Source: Begonia masoniana
Lineage: Eukaryota > Streptophyta > Magnoliopsida > Cucurbitales > Begoniaceae
Assembly (NCBI GenBank): GCA_022432975.1
Contig: CM039506.1
Span: forward strand, 1,008,951-1,072,950
Direction of reading: 5' to 3'
DNA length: 64,000 nucleotides
Below the pieces are notes generated by a model, which saw only the letters and a program-made list of their open reading frames with translations, did no database searches and was not told where the DNA came from. Both the position numbers and the translations under genes were made by a program. Positions within the stretch are counted from its first letter, which is position 1. Every line of letters begins with the position of its first letter. Positions 11,298-24,300 of this stretch are shown one piece after another.

Positions 11298-14200
11298 CAA
11301 CCACATTTGCTTGATACGTTCAACTATTTTGGAACAAATCGATTGAAGTGAAGTTTCTTATGCTTCATCAAACGCATTACTAAGTCTTAATTACTTGTCC
11401 ATGAAGGTTGTTGGGTCCTCAATACACGTCGTTCTCATCACTTAATATTAAAACTTGAAATGTGAAATAGATAACTTAGGTTCTAAACAAAAGACATGTA
11501 GCACTCAACCTCATTAGCTTGATACGTTCAACACTTTTGGAACAAATCGAATTAAGTGAAGTTTCATATGTTTAATCAAACGCATTATTAAGTCTTAATT
11601 ACTCGACCATGAAGGTTGTTGGGTACTCAATACACGTCGTTCTCATCACTTCAAGTTAAAATTTTCAATGTGAAATGGATAACTTAGGTTCTAACCACAA
11701 GTCATGTAACACTCAACCTCATTTGCTTGATACGTTAAACTCTTTTGGAACAAATTGATTAAAGTGAAGTTTCTTATGGTTAATCAAACGCATTACTAAG
11801 TCTTATTTATTCGTCCATGAAGGTTGTTGGGTCCTCAATACACGTCGTTCTCATCACTTCAAGTTAAAACCATAAATGTGAAATGGATAACTTAGGTACT
11901 AACCACAAGTCATGTGACACTCAACCTAATTTGCTTGATACGATAAACTCTTTTGGAACAAATTGATTGAAGTGAAGTTTCTTATGCGTCACCAAACGCT
12001 TTACTAAGTCTTAATTACGCGTCCATGAAGGTTGTTGGGTACTCAATACACGTTGTTCTACTCACTTAAAGTTAAAACCTTGAATGTGAAATGGATAACT
12101 TAGGTTCAAACCACAAGTCATGCAGCACTAAACCTCATTTGCTTGATACGTTCAACTCTTTTGGAACAAATCGATTGAAGTGAAGTTTCTTATGCTTCAA
12201 GAAACGCATTACTAAGTCTTAATTACTCGTCTATGAATGTTGTTGCGTCCTCAATACACGTCGTTCTCATCACTTCAAGTTAAAACCTTGAATGTAAAAT
12301 GGATAACTTAGGTTCTAACCACATGTCATGTAACACTCAACAAAATTTACTTGATACGTTCAACTCTTTTGGAACAAATCGATTGAAGTTAAGTTTCTAA
12401 TGCTTAATCAAACGCATTACTAAGTCTTAATTACTCGTCCATGAAGGTTGTTGGGTCCTCAATACAAATCGTTCTTATCACTTCAAGTTAAAACCACGAA
12501 TGTGAAATGGATAACTTAGGTTCTAACCAAAAGTCATGTAACACTCAACCTAATTTGCTTGATACGTTCAAATCTTTTGGAACAAATCGATTTAAGTGAA
12601 GTTTCATATGCTTAATCCAACGCATTATTAAGTCTTAATTACTCGTCCATGAAGGTTGTTGGGTCCTCAATACACGTCGTTCTCATCACTTCAAGTTAAA
12701 ACCTTCAATGTGAAATGGATAACTTAGGTTCTAATCTCAAGTCATGTAGCACTCAACCTCATTAGCTTGATACGTTCAACACTTTTGGAACAAATTGATT
12801 TAAGTGAAGTTTCATATGCTTAATCAAACGCATTATTAAGTCTTAATTACTCGTCGTTGAAGGTTGTTGGGTCCTCAGTACACGTCGTTCTCATCACTTC
12901 AACTTAAAACCTTCAATGTGAAATGGATAACTTAGGTTCTAACCACAAGTCATCTAACACTCAACCTCATTTGCTTGATACGTTCAACTCTTTTGGAACA
13001 AATCGATTGAAGTGAAGTTTCTTATGCTTCATCAAACGCATTACTAAGTCTTAATTACTCGTCCATGAAGTTTGTTGGGTCCTTAATACACGTCGTTCTC
13101 ATCACTACAAGTTAAAACCTGGAATGTGAGATAGATAACTTAGGTTCTAACCACAAGTCATGTAGCACTCAACCTCATTAGCTTGATACGTTCAACACTT
13201 TTGGAACAAATTGATTTAAGTGAAGTTTTATATGCTTAATCAAACGCATTATTAAGTCTTAATTACTCGTCCTTGAAGGTTGTTGGGTCCTCAATACACG
13301 TCGTCCTCTTCACTTCAAGTTAAAACCTTCAATGTGAAATGGATAACTTAGGTTCTAACCACAAGTCATCTAACACTCAACCTCATTTGCTTGATACGTT
13401 CAACTCTTTTGGAACAATTCGATTGAAGTGAAGTTTCTTATTCTTCATCAAACGCATTACTAAGTCTTAATTACTCGTCCATGAAGTTTGTTGGGTCCTT
13501 AATACACGTCGTTCTCATCACTACAAGTTAAAACCTGGAATGTGAGATCGATAACTTAGGTTCTAACCACAAGTCATGTAGCACTCAACCTCATTAGCTT
13601 GATACGTTCAACACTTTTGGAACAAATTGATTTAAGTGAAGTTTCATATGCTTAATCAAACGCATTATTAAGTCTTAATTATTCGTCCTTGAAGGTTGTT
13701 GGGTCCTCAATACACGTCGTTCTCATCACTTCAAGTTAAAACCTTCAATGTGAAATGGATAACTTAGGTTCTAACAACAAGTCATCTAACACTCAACCTC
13801 ATTTGCTTGACACGTTCAACTCTTTTGGAACAAATCGATTGAAGTGAAGTTTCTTATGCGTCATCAAACGCATTACTAAGTCTTAATTACTCGTCCTTGA
13901 AGGTTGTTGGGTCCTCAATACATGTCGTTCTCATCACTTCAAGTTAAAACCTTAAATGTGAAATCGATAACTTAGATTCTAACTACAAGTCATGTGACAC
14001 TCAACCTAATTTGCTTGATGCATTAAACTCTTTTGGAACAAATTGATTGAAGTGAAGTTTCTTATGCTTCATCAAACGCTTTACTAAGTCTTAATTACGC
14101 GTCCATGTAGGTTGTTGGGTACTCAATACACGTTGTTCCTACACACTTAAAGCTAAAACCTGAATGTGAAATGGATAACTTAGGTTCAACCACAAGTCAT

Positions 14201-17187
14201 GTAGCACCCAACCTCATTTGCTTTGATACGTTCAACTCTTTTGGAACAAATCGATTGAAGTGAAGTTTCTTATGCTTCATCAAACGCATTACTAAGTCTT
14301 ACTTAATTACTCGCCCATGAAGGTTGTTGGGTCCTCAACACACGTCGTTCTTATCACTTAAAGTTAAAACAAGGAATGTGAAATAGATAACTTAGGTTCT
14401 AACCACAAGTCATGTAGCACTCAACCTCATTAGCTTGATACGTTTAAATCTTTTGGAACAAATCGATTAAGTGAAGTTTCATATGCTTAATCCAACGCAT
14501 TATTAAGTCTTAATTACTCGTCCATGAATGTTGTTGGGTCCTCAATACACGTCGTCTCATCACTTAAAGTTAAAACAAGGAATGTGAAATAGATAACTTA
14601 GGTTCTAACCACAAGTCATGTAGCACTCAACCTCATTAGCTTGATACGTTTAAATCTTTTGGAACAAATCGATTTAAGTGAAGTTTCATATGCTTAATCC
14701 AACGCATTATTAAGTCTTAATTACTCGTCCATGAAGGTTGTTGGGTCCTCAATACACGTCGTTCTCATCACTTCAAGTTAAAACCTTCAATGTGAAATGG
14801 ATAACTTAGGTTCTAACCACAAGTCATGTAGCACTCAACCTCATTTGCTTGATACGTTCAACTCTTTTGAAACAAATCGATTGAAGTGAAGTTTCTTATG
14901 CTTCATCAAACGCATTACTAAGTCTTAATTACTCGTCCGTGAAGAGTGTTGGGTCCTCAATACAGGTCGTTCTCATCACTTCAAGTTAAAACCTGGAATG
15001 TGAAATAGATAAATTAGGATCTAACCACAAGTCATGTAGCACTCAACCTCATTAGCTTGATACGTTCAACTCTTTTGGAATAAATATATTTAATTGAAGT
15101 TTCATATGCTTAATCAAACGCATTATTAAGTCTTAATTACTCGTCCATGAAGGTTGTTGGGTCCTCAATACACGTCGTTCTCATCACTTCAAGTTAAAAC
15201 CTTCAATGTGAAATGGATAACTTAGGTTCTAACCACAAGTCATGTAGCACTCATCCTCATTTGCTTGATACGTTCAACTCTTTTGAAACAAATCGATTGA
15301 AGTGAAGTTTCTTATGCTTAATCAAACGCATTACTAAGTCTTAATTACTCGTCCATGAAGGTTGTTGGGTCCTCAATATACGTCGTTCTCATCACTTCAA
15401 GTTAAAACCTTAAATGTGAAATGGATAACTTAGGTTCTAACCACAAGTCATGTAACACTCAACCTAATTTGCTTGATACGTTAAACAATTTTGGAACAAA
15501 TTGATTGAACTGAAGTTTCATATGCTTCATCAAATGCTTTACTAAGTCTTAATTACGCGTCCATGAAGGTTGTTGGGTACTCAATACACGTTGTTCTACT
15601 CACTTAATGTTAAAACCTTGAATGTGAAATGGATAACTTAGGTTCAAACCACAAGTCATGTAGCACTCAACCTCATTTTCTTGATACGTTCAACTCTTTT
15701 GGAACAAATCGATTGAAGTGAAGTTTCTTATTCTTCATCAAACGCATTACTAAGTCTTAATTACTCGTTTATGAAGGTTGTTGCGTCCTCAATACACGTC
15801 GTTCTTATCACTTCAAGTTAAAACCTTGAATGTAAAATGGATAACTTAGGTTCTAACCACATGTCATGTAACACTCAACCTCATTTGCTTGATACGTTCA
15901 ACTCTTTTGGAACAAATCGATTGAAGTGAAGTTTCTTATGCTTCATCAAACACATTACTAAGTCTTAATTACTCGTCCATGAAGCTTGTTGGGTCCTCAA
16001 TACACGTCTTTCTCATCACTTCAAGTTAAAACCTATAATGTGAAATGGATAACTTAGGTTCTAACCACAAGTCATGTAACACTCAACCTCATTTGCATGA
16101 TACGTTCAACTCTTTTGGAACAAATTGATTGAAGTGAAGTTTCTTATGCTTAATCAAACGCATTACTAAGTCTTAATTACTCGTCCATGAAGCTTGTTGG
16201 GTCCTCAATACACGTCGTTCTCGTCACTTAAAGTTAAAACCTTGAATGTGAAATGGACCACTTAGGTTCTAACCGCAAGTCATGTAACACTCAACCTAAT
16301 TTGTTTGATACGTTCAACTCTTTTGGAACAAATCGATTGAAGTGAAGTTTCTTATGCTTTATCAAACACATTACTAAGTCTTAATTACTCGTCCATGAAG
16401 GTTGTTGGGTCCTCAATACACGTCGTTCTCATCACTTCAAGTTAAAACCTATAATGTGAAATGGATAACTAAGGTTTTAACCATTAGTCATATAACCCTC
16501 AACCTCATTTGCTTGATACGTTCAACTCTTTTGGAACAAATCGATTGAAGTGAAGTTTCTTTTGCTTCATCAAACGCATTACTAAGTCTTAATTACGCGT
16601 CCATCTAGGTAGTTGGGTCCTCAATACACGTCGTTCTCATCACTTCAAGTTAAAACCTGTAATGTGAAATGGATAACTTAGTTTCTAACGACAAGTCATG
16701 TAACACTCAACCTTATTTGCTTGTTACGTTGACCTCTTTTGGAACAAATCGATTGAAGTGAAGTTTCTAATGCTAAATCCAACGCATTACTAAGTCTTAA
16801 TTACTCGTCCATGAAGGTTGTTGCGTCATCAATACACGTCGTTGTCATCACTTCAAGTTAAAACCTCGAATGTGAAATGGTTAGCTTAGGTTCTAACCAC
16901 AAGTCTTTTAACACTCAACCTAATTTGCTTGATACGTTCAACTCTTTTGGAACAAATCGATTGAAGTAAATTTTCTTATGTTTAATCAAACACATTACTA
17001 AGTCTTAATTACTCGTCCATGAAGGTTGTTGGGTCCTCAATACACGTCGTTCTCATCACTTCAAGTTAAAACCTCGAATGTGAAATGGATAACTTAGGTT
17101 CTAACCATAAGTTATGTAACACTCAACCTAATTTGCTTGATACGTTCAACTCTTTTGGAACAAATCGATTGAAGTGAAGTTTCTTAT
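11298..17187 (+). repeat. 208-bp satellite array, left arm, block 2
   Basis: About 28 monomers in the same orientation as block 1, moderately diverged. Variants include CATATGCTTAATC in place of CTTATGCTTCATC. A two-monomer higher-order repeat is visible near 13071 and 13487, where GTTGGGTCCTTAATACACG recurs exactly 416 bp apart. Several single-base indels cluster near 14130-14560. No genes. Confidence 0.95.
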
Positions 17188-18366
17188 TGATGCGAACCTC
17201 GGATCGAAAGGACTCGGGACCCGACAACAATGCGGAATAATTGAAAGGAATGCCTTTTGATTCAAGAACAAAGTAAGGAACTAAGACCCCAATCGAAGAA
17301 TTCGATGGAACCCTAGTTATCAAAACAGGAGCTTAACCCGAGCCACACCTGTTGGCTGAACCAAAACTATCAAAACAGGAGCTTGACCCAGACCAAACTC
17401 GTTGGTAAGAACCAAAGCTTTCAAGCGAGATTCTTCAAGCGTGAGTTGAAGAAGATCGTTGTTCTTCATAAAGAACTAAAGAGAAATTCTCTCTAAAAAC
17501 TTAACCTTTTTAATTCAAACTTGTTCTTCCATTAAATCAAATAGTTTTTCCATTAAATAGGCTACACATTAAAATTATATTTAATAATTAAAAAAAACAA
17601 AAATTAAAATAAAATAACTAATAAAATCATGAGATAATGATCCTTTGCATGATCAGATGTCATGTTTTGTGTAAACTCTGTTTGAACGTGATTTGAACTG
17701 ATTTGAGTAGATTCAACTGGATAAGATCTTTTCCCACGAGATTTGTATGATTTGCATGTGCTTTGCATGTGACCTTTTAATTCCTCGTATATGCATGTGC
17801 TTGGCGCATGTCCTCTTTAATTCCTACATGTGCATGTGCATGGTACATGTGTTTTAATTCTTACATGTGCATGTGCGTCGCATCCTCCCAAATCTTCATG
17901 CATCTTCGGCTTCCCTTGCTTCAAAAGATCTTTCAATACTCTTGGGCTTCTTACTCTGCTCATTGGGCCTCCCGTATATTCAATTGAATCTTTGTTCTTG
18001 GGCCTTGATCTGGTCTCAACTTGGATCACATCATAAATCAAGTCATGCGGATCTTTATCTCTTTCCAACCCACGTGAATCTTTATCTCTTTGTAATTTGT
18101 GTGGATCTCTACCCTTCTCTCTCCAATCCATTGGGATTTGTGGAGCCTAACTCCGTGCCTTGTTGGTCTTATTTTGCCAAGTTCGTGGGGCCCACTTCCA
18201 TGCTACAAAGCACTTTATTTTAATAATCTCTTGCTTTTGTTGTGATCGCTCTTTTCCTCGGGTTTCCATGACTAACCCATGTGAAGCATTGTTTGTTGGA
18301 CCTCCTTTATCTTCTAATAGATCATGGTCCTTGACAATGAGATTTATCGCTCCTCGGTTCACATCA
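17188..18366. mobile_element. Solo LTR (TGATGCGAACC family) inserted in satellite
   Basis: This 1179 bp insert starts TGATGCGAACCTCGG and ends CGGTTCACATCA, giving TG...CA ends with a short inverted repeat. It is flanked by the duplication CTTAT (17183-17187 and 18367-18371). There is no polyprotein, so it is a solo LTR, of unresolved superfamily and strand. Inside are two copies of an AAAACAGGAGCTT(A/G)ACCC motif (near 17324 and 17373) and an A-rich tract (17590-17640). Overlapping ORFs at 17817-18414 lie in its 3' half and look spurious. A truncated copy in opposite orientation sits at 38599-39068. Confidence 0.8.
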
Positions 18367-21300
18367 CTTATGCTTCATCAAACGCATTACAAAGTCTTAA
18401 TTACTCGTCCATGAAAGTTGTTGGGCCCTTAACACACGTCGTTCTCATCACTTCGAGTTAAAACCTATAATGTGAAATGGATAACTTAGGTTCTAACCAC
18501 AAGTCATATAACACTCAACCTCATTTGCTTGATACGTTCAACTCTTTTCGAACAAATCGATTGAAGTGAAGTTTCTTATGCTTCATCAAACGCAATACTA
18601 AGTCTTAATTACTCGTCCATGAAGGTTGTAGGGTCCTCAATACACGTCGTTCTCATCACTTCAAGTTAAAACCTGGAATGAGAAATAGATAACTTAGCTT
18701 CTAACCACAAGTCAAGTAGCACTCAACCTCATTAGCTTAATACGCTCAACTCTTTTGGAACAAATCCATTCAAGTGAAGTTTCGTATGCTTAATCAAACG
18801 CATTATTATGTCTTAATTACTCGTGCCTGAAGGTTGTGGGGTCCTCAATACACGTCATTGTCATCACTTCAAGTTAAAACCTTCAATGTGAAATGCATAA
18901 CTTAGGTTCTAACCACAAGTCTTGTAACACTCAACCTCATTTGCTTGATACGTTCAACTCTTTTGGAACAAATCGATTGAAGTGAAGTTTCTTATGCTTC
19001 ATCAAACGCATTACAAAGTATTAATTACTCGTCCATGAAAGTTGTTGGGTCCTCAATACACGTCGTTCTCATCACTTCAAGTTAAAACCTATAATGTGAA
19101 ATGGATAACTTAGGTTCTAACCACAAGTCATATAACACTCAACCTCATTTGCTTGATACGTTCAACTCTTTTCGAACAAATCGATTGAAGTGAAGCTTCT
19201 TATGCTTCATCAAACGCAATACTATGTCTTAATTACTCGTCCATGAAGGTTGTTGGGTCCTCAATACACGTCGTTCTCATCACTTCAAGTTAAAACCTGG
19301 AATGAGAGATAGATAACTTAGGTTCTAACCACAAGTCAAGTAGCACTCAACCTCATTAGCTTAATACGTTCAACACTTTTGGAACAAATCGATTCAAGTG
19401 AAGTTTCGTATGCTTAATCAAACGCATTATTATGTCTTAATTACTCGTGCATGAAGGTTGTTGGGTCCTCAATACACGTCGTTGTCATCACTTCAAGTTA
19501 AAACCTTCAATGTGAAATGGATAACTTAGGTTCTAACAACAAGTCATGTAACACTCAACCTCATTTGCTTGATACGTTCAACTCTTTTGGAACAAATCGA
19601 TTGAAGTGAAGTTTCTTATGCTTAATCAAACACATTACTAACTCTTAATTACTCGTCCATGAAGGTTGCTGGGTCCTCAATACACGTCGTTCTCATCACT
19701 TCAAGTTAAAACCTTGAATGTGAAATGGATAACTGAGGTTCTAACCACAAGTCATGTAGCACTGAACCTCATTAGCTTGATACGTTCAACTCTTTTGGAA
19801 CAAATCGATTGAAGTGAGGTTTCATAGGCTTAATCAAACGCTTTACTAAGTCTTAATTATGCTTCCATGAAGGTTGTTGGGTCCTCAATACACGTCGTTC
19901 TCATAACTTCAAGTTAAAACCTTGATTGTGAAAAGGATAACTTAGGTTCTAACCACAAGTAATGTAGCACTCAACCTCATTTGCTTGATACATTCAACTC
20001 TTTTTGAACAAATCGATTGAAGTGACGTTTCTTATGCTTCATCAAACGCATTAGTAAGTCTTATTTACTTGTCCATGAAGGTTGTTGGGTCTTCAATACA
20101 TGTCGTTCTAATCACTTCAAGTTAAAACCTTGAATGTGAAATGGATAACTTAGGTTCTAACCACAAGTCATGTAGCACTCAACCTCATTTGCTTGATACG
20201 TTCAACTCTTTTGGAACTAATCTATTGAAGTAAAGTTTCTTATGCTTCATCAAACGCATTATTAAGTCTTAATTAGTCGTCCATGAAAGTTGTTGGGTCC
20301 TCAATACTTGTCGTTCTCATCACTTCAAGTTAAAACCTTGAATGTGAAATAGATAACTTAGGTTTAAACCGCAAGTCATGTCGCCCTAAACCTCATTTGC
20401 TTGATACGTTCAACTCTTTTGGAACAAATTGATTGATATGAAGTTTCTTATGATTCCTCAAATGCATTACTAAGTCTTAATTACTCGTACATGAAGGTTG
20501 TTGGGTCCTCAATACACGTCGTTCTCATCACTTCATGTTAAAACCTCGAATGTGAAATGGATAATTTAGGTTCTAACTACAAGTCATGTAACACTCAACC
20601 AAATTTGCTTGATACGTTCAACACTTTTGGAACAAATGAATTGAAGTGAAGTTTTTTATGCTTCATCAAACGCATTACAAAGTCTTAATTACTCGTCCAT
20701 GAAGGTTGTTGGGTCCTCAATACACGTCGTTCTCATCACTTCAAGTTAAAACCTATAGTGTGAAATGGATAACTTAGGTTCTAACCACAAGTCATATAAC
20801 ACTCAACCTTATTTGCTTGATGCATTCAACTCTTTTCGAACAAATCGATTGAAGTGAAGTTTCTCATGCTTCATCAAACGCATTACTAAGTCTTAATTAC
20901 TCGTTCATGAAGGTTGCTGGGTCCTCAATACACGTCGTTCTCATCACTTCAATTTAAAACCTTGAATGTGAAATGGATAACTTAGGTTCGAACCATAAGT
21001 CATGTAGCACTCAACCTCATTTGCTTGATACGTTCAACTCTTTTGGAACAAATCGATTGAAGTAAAGTTTCTTATGCTTCATCAAACGCATTACTAAGTC
21101 TTAATTACTCGTCCATGAAGGTTGTTGGGTCCTCAATACACGTCGTTCCCATCACTTCAAGTTATAACCTCGGATGTGAAATGGATAATTTTGGTTCTAA
21201 CCACAAGTCATGTAACACTCAACCTAATTTGCTTGATATTTTCAACTCTTTTGGAACAAATCAATTGAAGTGAAGTTTCTTATGCTTCATCAAACGCATT

Positions 21301-24300
21301 ACAAAGTCTTAATTACACGTCCATGAAGGTTGTTGGGTCCTCAATACACGTCGTTCTCATCACTTCAAGTTAAAACCTATAATTTCAAATGGATAACTTA
21401 GGTTCTAACCACAAGTTATATAACACTCAACCTCATTTGCTTGATACGTTCAACTCTTTTCGAACAAATCGATTGAAATGAAGTTTCTCATGCTTCATCA
21501 AACCCATTACTAAGTCTTAATTACTCGTCCATGAAGGTTGTTGGGTCCTCAATTCACGTCGTTCTCATCACCTCGAGTTAAAACCTGGAATGTGAAATAG
21601 ATAACTTAGGTTCTAACCACAAGTCATGTAGCACGCAACCTCATTTGCTTGATACGTTCAACTATTTTGGAACAAATCGATTCAAGTGAAGTTTCATATG
21701 CTTAATCAAACACATTATTAAGTCTTAATTACTCATCCATGAAGGTTGTTGGGTCCTCAATACGCGTTGTTGTCATCACTTCAAGTTAAAACCTTCAATG
21801 TGAAATGGATAACTTAGGTTCTAACCACATGTCATGTAACACTCAACCTCATTTGCATGATACGTTCAACTCTTTTGGAACAAATCGAATGAAGTGAAGT
21901 TTCATATGATTAATCAAACGCATTACTAAGTCTTAATTACTTGTCCATGAAGGTTGCTGGGTCCTCAATACACGTCGTTCTCATCACTTTAAGTTAAAAC
22001 CGTGAATGTGAAATGGATAACTTAGGTTCTAACCATAAGTCATGTAGCACTCAACCTCATTTGCTTGATACAATCAATTCTTTTGGAACAAATCGATTGA
22101 AGTAAAGTTTCTTATGCTTCATCAAACGCATTACTAAGTCTAAATTACTCGTCCATGAAGGTTGTTGGGTCCTCAATACACGTCGTTCTCATCACTTCAA
22201 GTTAAAACCTTGAATGTGAAATAGATAACTTAGGTTCAAACCACAAGTCATGTTGCACTCAACCTCATTTGCTTGATACGTTCAACTCTTTTGGAACAAA
22301 TCGATTGAAGTGAAGTTTCTTATGCTTCATCAAACGCATTACTAAGTCTTAATTACTCATCCATGAAGGTTGTTGCGTCCTCAATACACATCGTTATAAT
22401 CACTTCAAGTTAAAACCTTGAATGTGAAATAGATAACTTAGGTTCAAACCACAAGTCATGTAGCACTCAACCTCATTTGCTTGATACGTTCAACTCTTTT
22501 GGAACAAATCAATTGAAGTGAAGTTTCTTATGCTTAATCAAACGCATTACTAAGTTTTAATTACTCGTCCATGAAGGTTGTTGGGTCCTCAATACACGTC
22601 GTTCTCATCACTTCAAGTTAAAACCTATAATGGGAAATGGATAACTTAGGTGCTAACCACAAGTCATATAACACTCAACCTCATTTGCTTGATACGTTCA
22701 ACTCTTTTCGAACATATTGATTGAAGTGAAGTTTCTCATACTTCATCAAACGCATTACTAAGTCTTAATTACTCGTCCATGACGGTTGTTGGGTCCTCAA
22801 TACACGTCGTTCTCATCACTTCAAGTGAAAACCTGAAATGTGAAATAGATAACTAAGGTTCTAACCACAAGTCATGTAGCACTCAACCTTATTTGCTTGA
22901 TACGTTCAACTCTTTTCGAACAAATCGATTGAAGTAAAGTTTCTTATACTTAATCAAACGCATTACTAAGCCTTAATTACTCGTCCATGAAGGTATCTGG
23001 GTCTTCAATACACGTCGTTCTCATCCCTTCAAGTTAAAACCTTGAATGTGAAATGGATAACTTAGGTTCTAACCACAAGTCATGTAGCACTCAACCTCAT
23101 TTGATTGATACATTCAACTTTTTTGGAACAAATCGATTGAAGTGACGTTTCTTATGCTCCATCAAACGCTTTACTAAGTCTTAATTACGCGACCATGAAT
23201 GTTGTTGGGTACTCAATACACGTCGTTCTCATCACTTGAAGTTAAAACCTATAATGTGAAATGGATAACTTAGGTTATAACCACAAGTCATGTAGAACTC
23301 AACCTCATTTGCTTGATACATTCAACTATTTTGGAACAAATCGATTGAAGTAAAGTTTCTTATGCTTCATCAAACGCATTACTAAGTCTTAATTCCTCTT
23401 CCATGAAGGTTGTTGGGTCCTCAATACACGTCGTTCTCATCACTTCAAGTTAAAACCTTGAATGTGAAATAGATAACTTAGGTTCAAACCGCAAGTCATG
23501 TAGCACTCAACCTCATTTGCTTGATACGTTCAACTCTTTTGGAAGAAATCGATTGAAGTGAAGTTTCTTATGCTTCTTCAAACACATTACTAAGTCTTAA
23601 TTACTCGTCCATGAAGGTTGTTGGGTCCTCAATACACGTCGTTCTCATCACTTCAAGTTAAAACCTCGAATATGAAATGGATAACTTAGGTTCTAACCAC
23701 AAGTCATGTAACACTAAACCTAATTTGCTTGATACGTTCAACTCTTTTAGAACAAATAAATTTAAGTGAAGTTTCTTATACTTAATAAAAAGCATTACAA
23801 AGTCTTAATTACTCGTCCATGAAGGTTGCTGGGTCCTCAATACACTCCGTTCTCATCACTTCAAGTTAAAACCTATAGTGTGAATTGGATAAATTAGGTT
23901 CTAACCACAAGTCATATAACACTCAACCTCATTTGCTTGATGCATTCAACTCTTTTCGAACAAATCGACTGAAGTGAAGTTTCTCTTGCTTCATCAAACG
24001 CATTACTAAGTCTTAATTACTCGTCCTTGGAGGTTTTTGGGTCCTCAATACATGTCGTTCTCATCACTTCAAGTTAAAACCTGGAATGTGAAATAGATAA
24101 CTTAGGTTCTAACCACAAGTCATGTAGCACTCAACCTCATTTGCCTGATACGTTCAACTCTTTTGGAACAAATCGATTCAAGTGAAGTTTCATATGCTTA
24201 ATCAAACTCATTATTAAGTCTTAATTACTCGTCCATGAAGGTTGTTGGGTCCTCAACACACGTCGTTGTCATCACTTCAAGTTAAAATGTTTAATGTGAA

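Noticed and set aside
17817..18414. Several overlapping ORFs of 68-118 codons in the solo LTR at 17188-18366
   Set aside because: They overlap on both strands, show no known motif and one crosses the LTR/satellite border, as expected of chance ORFs.
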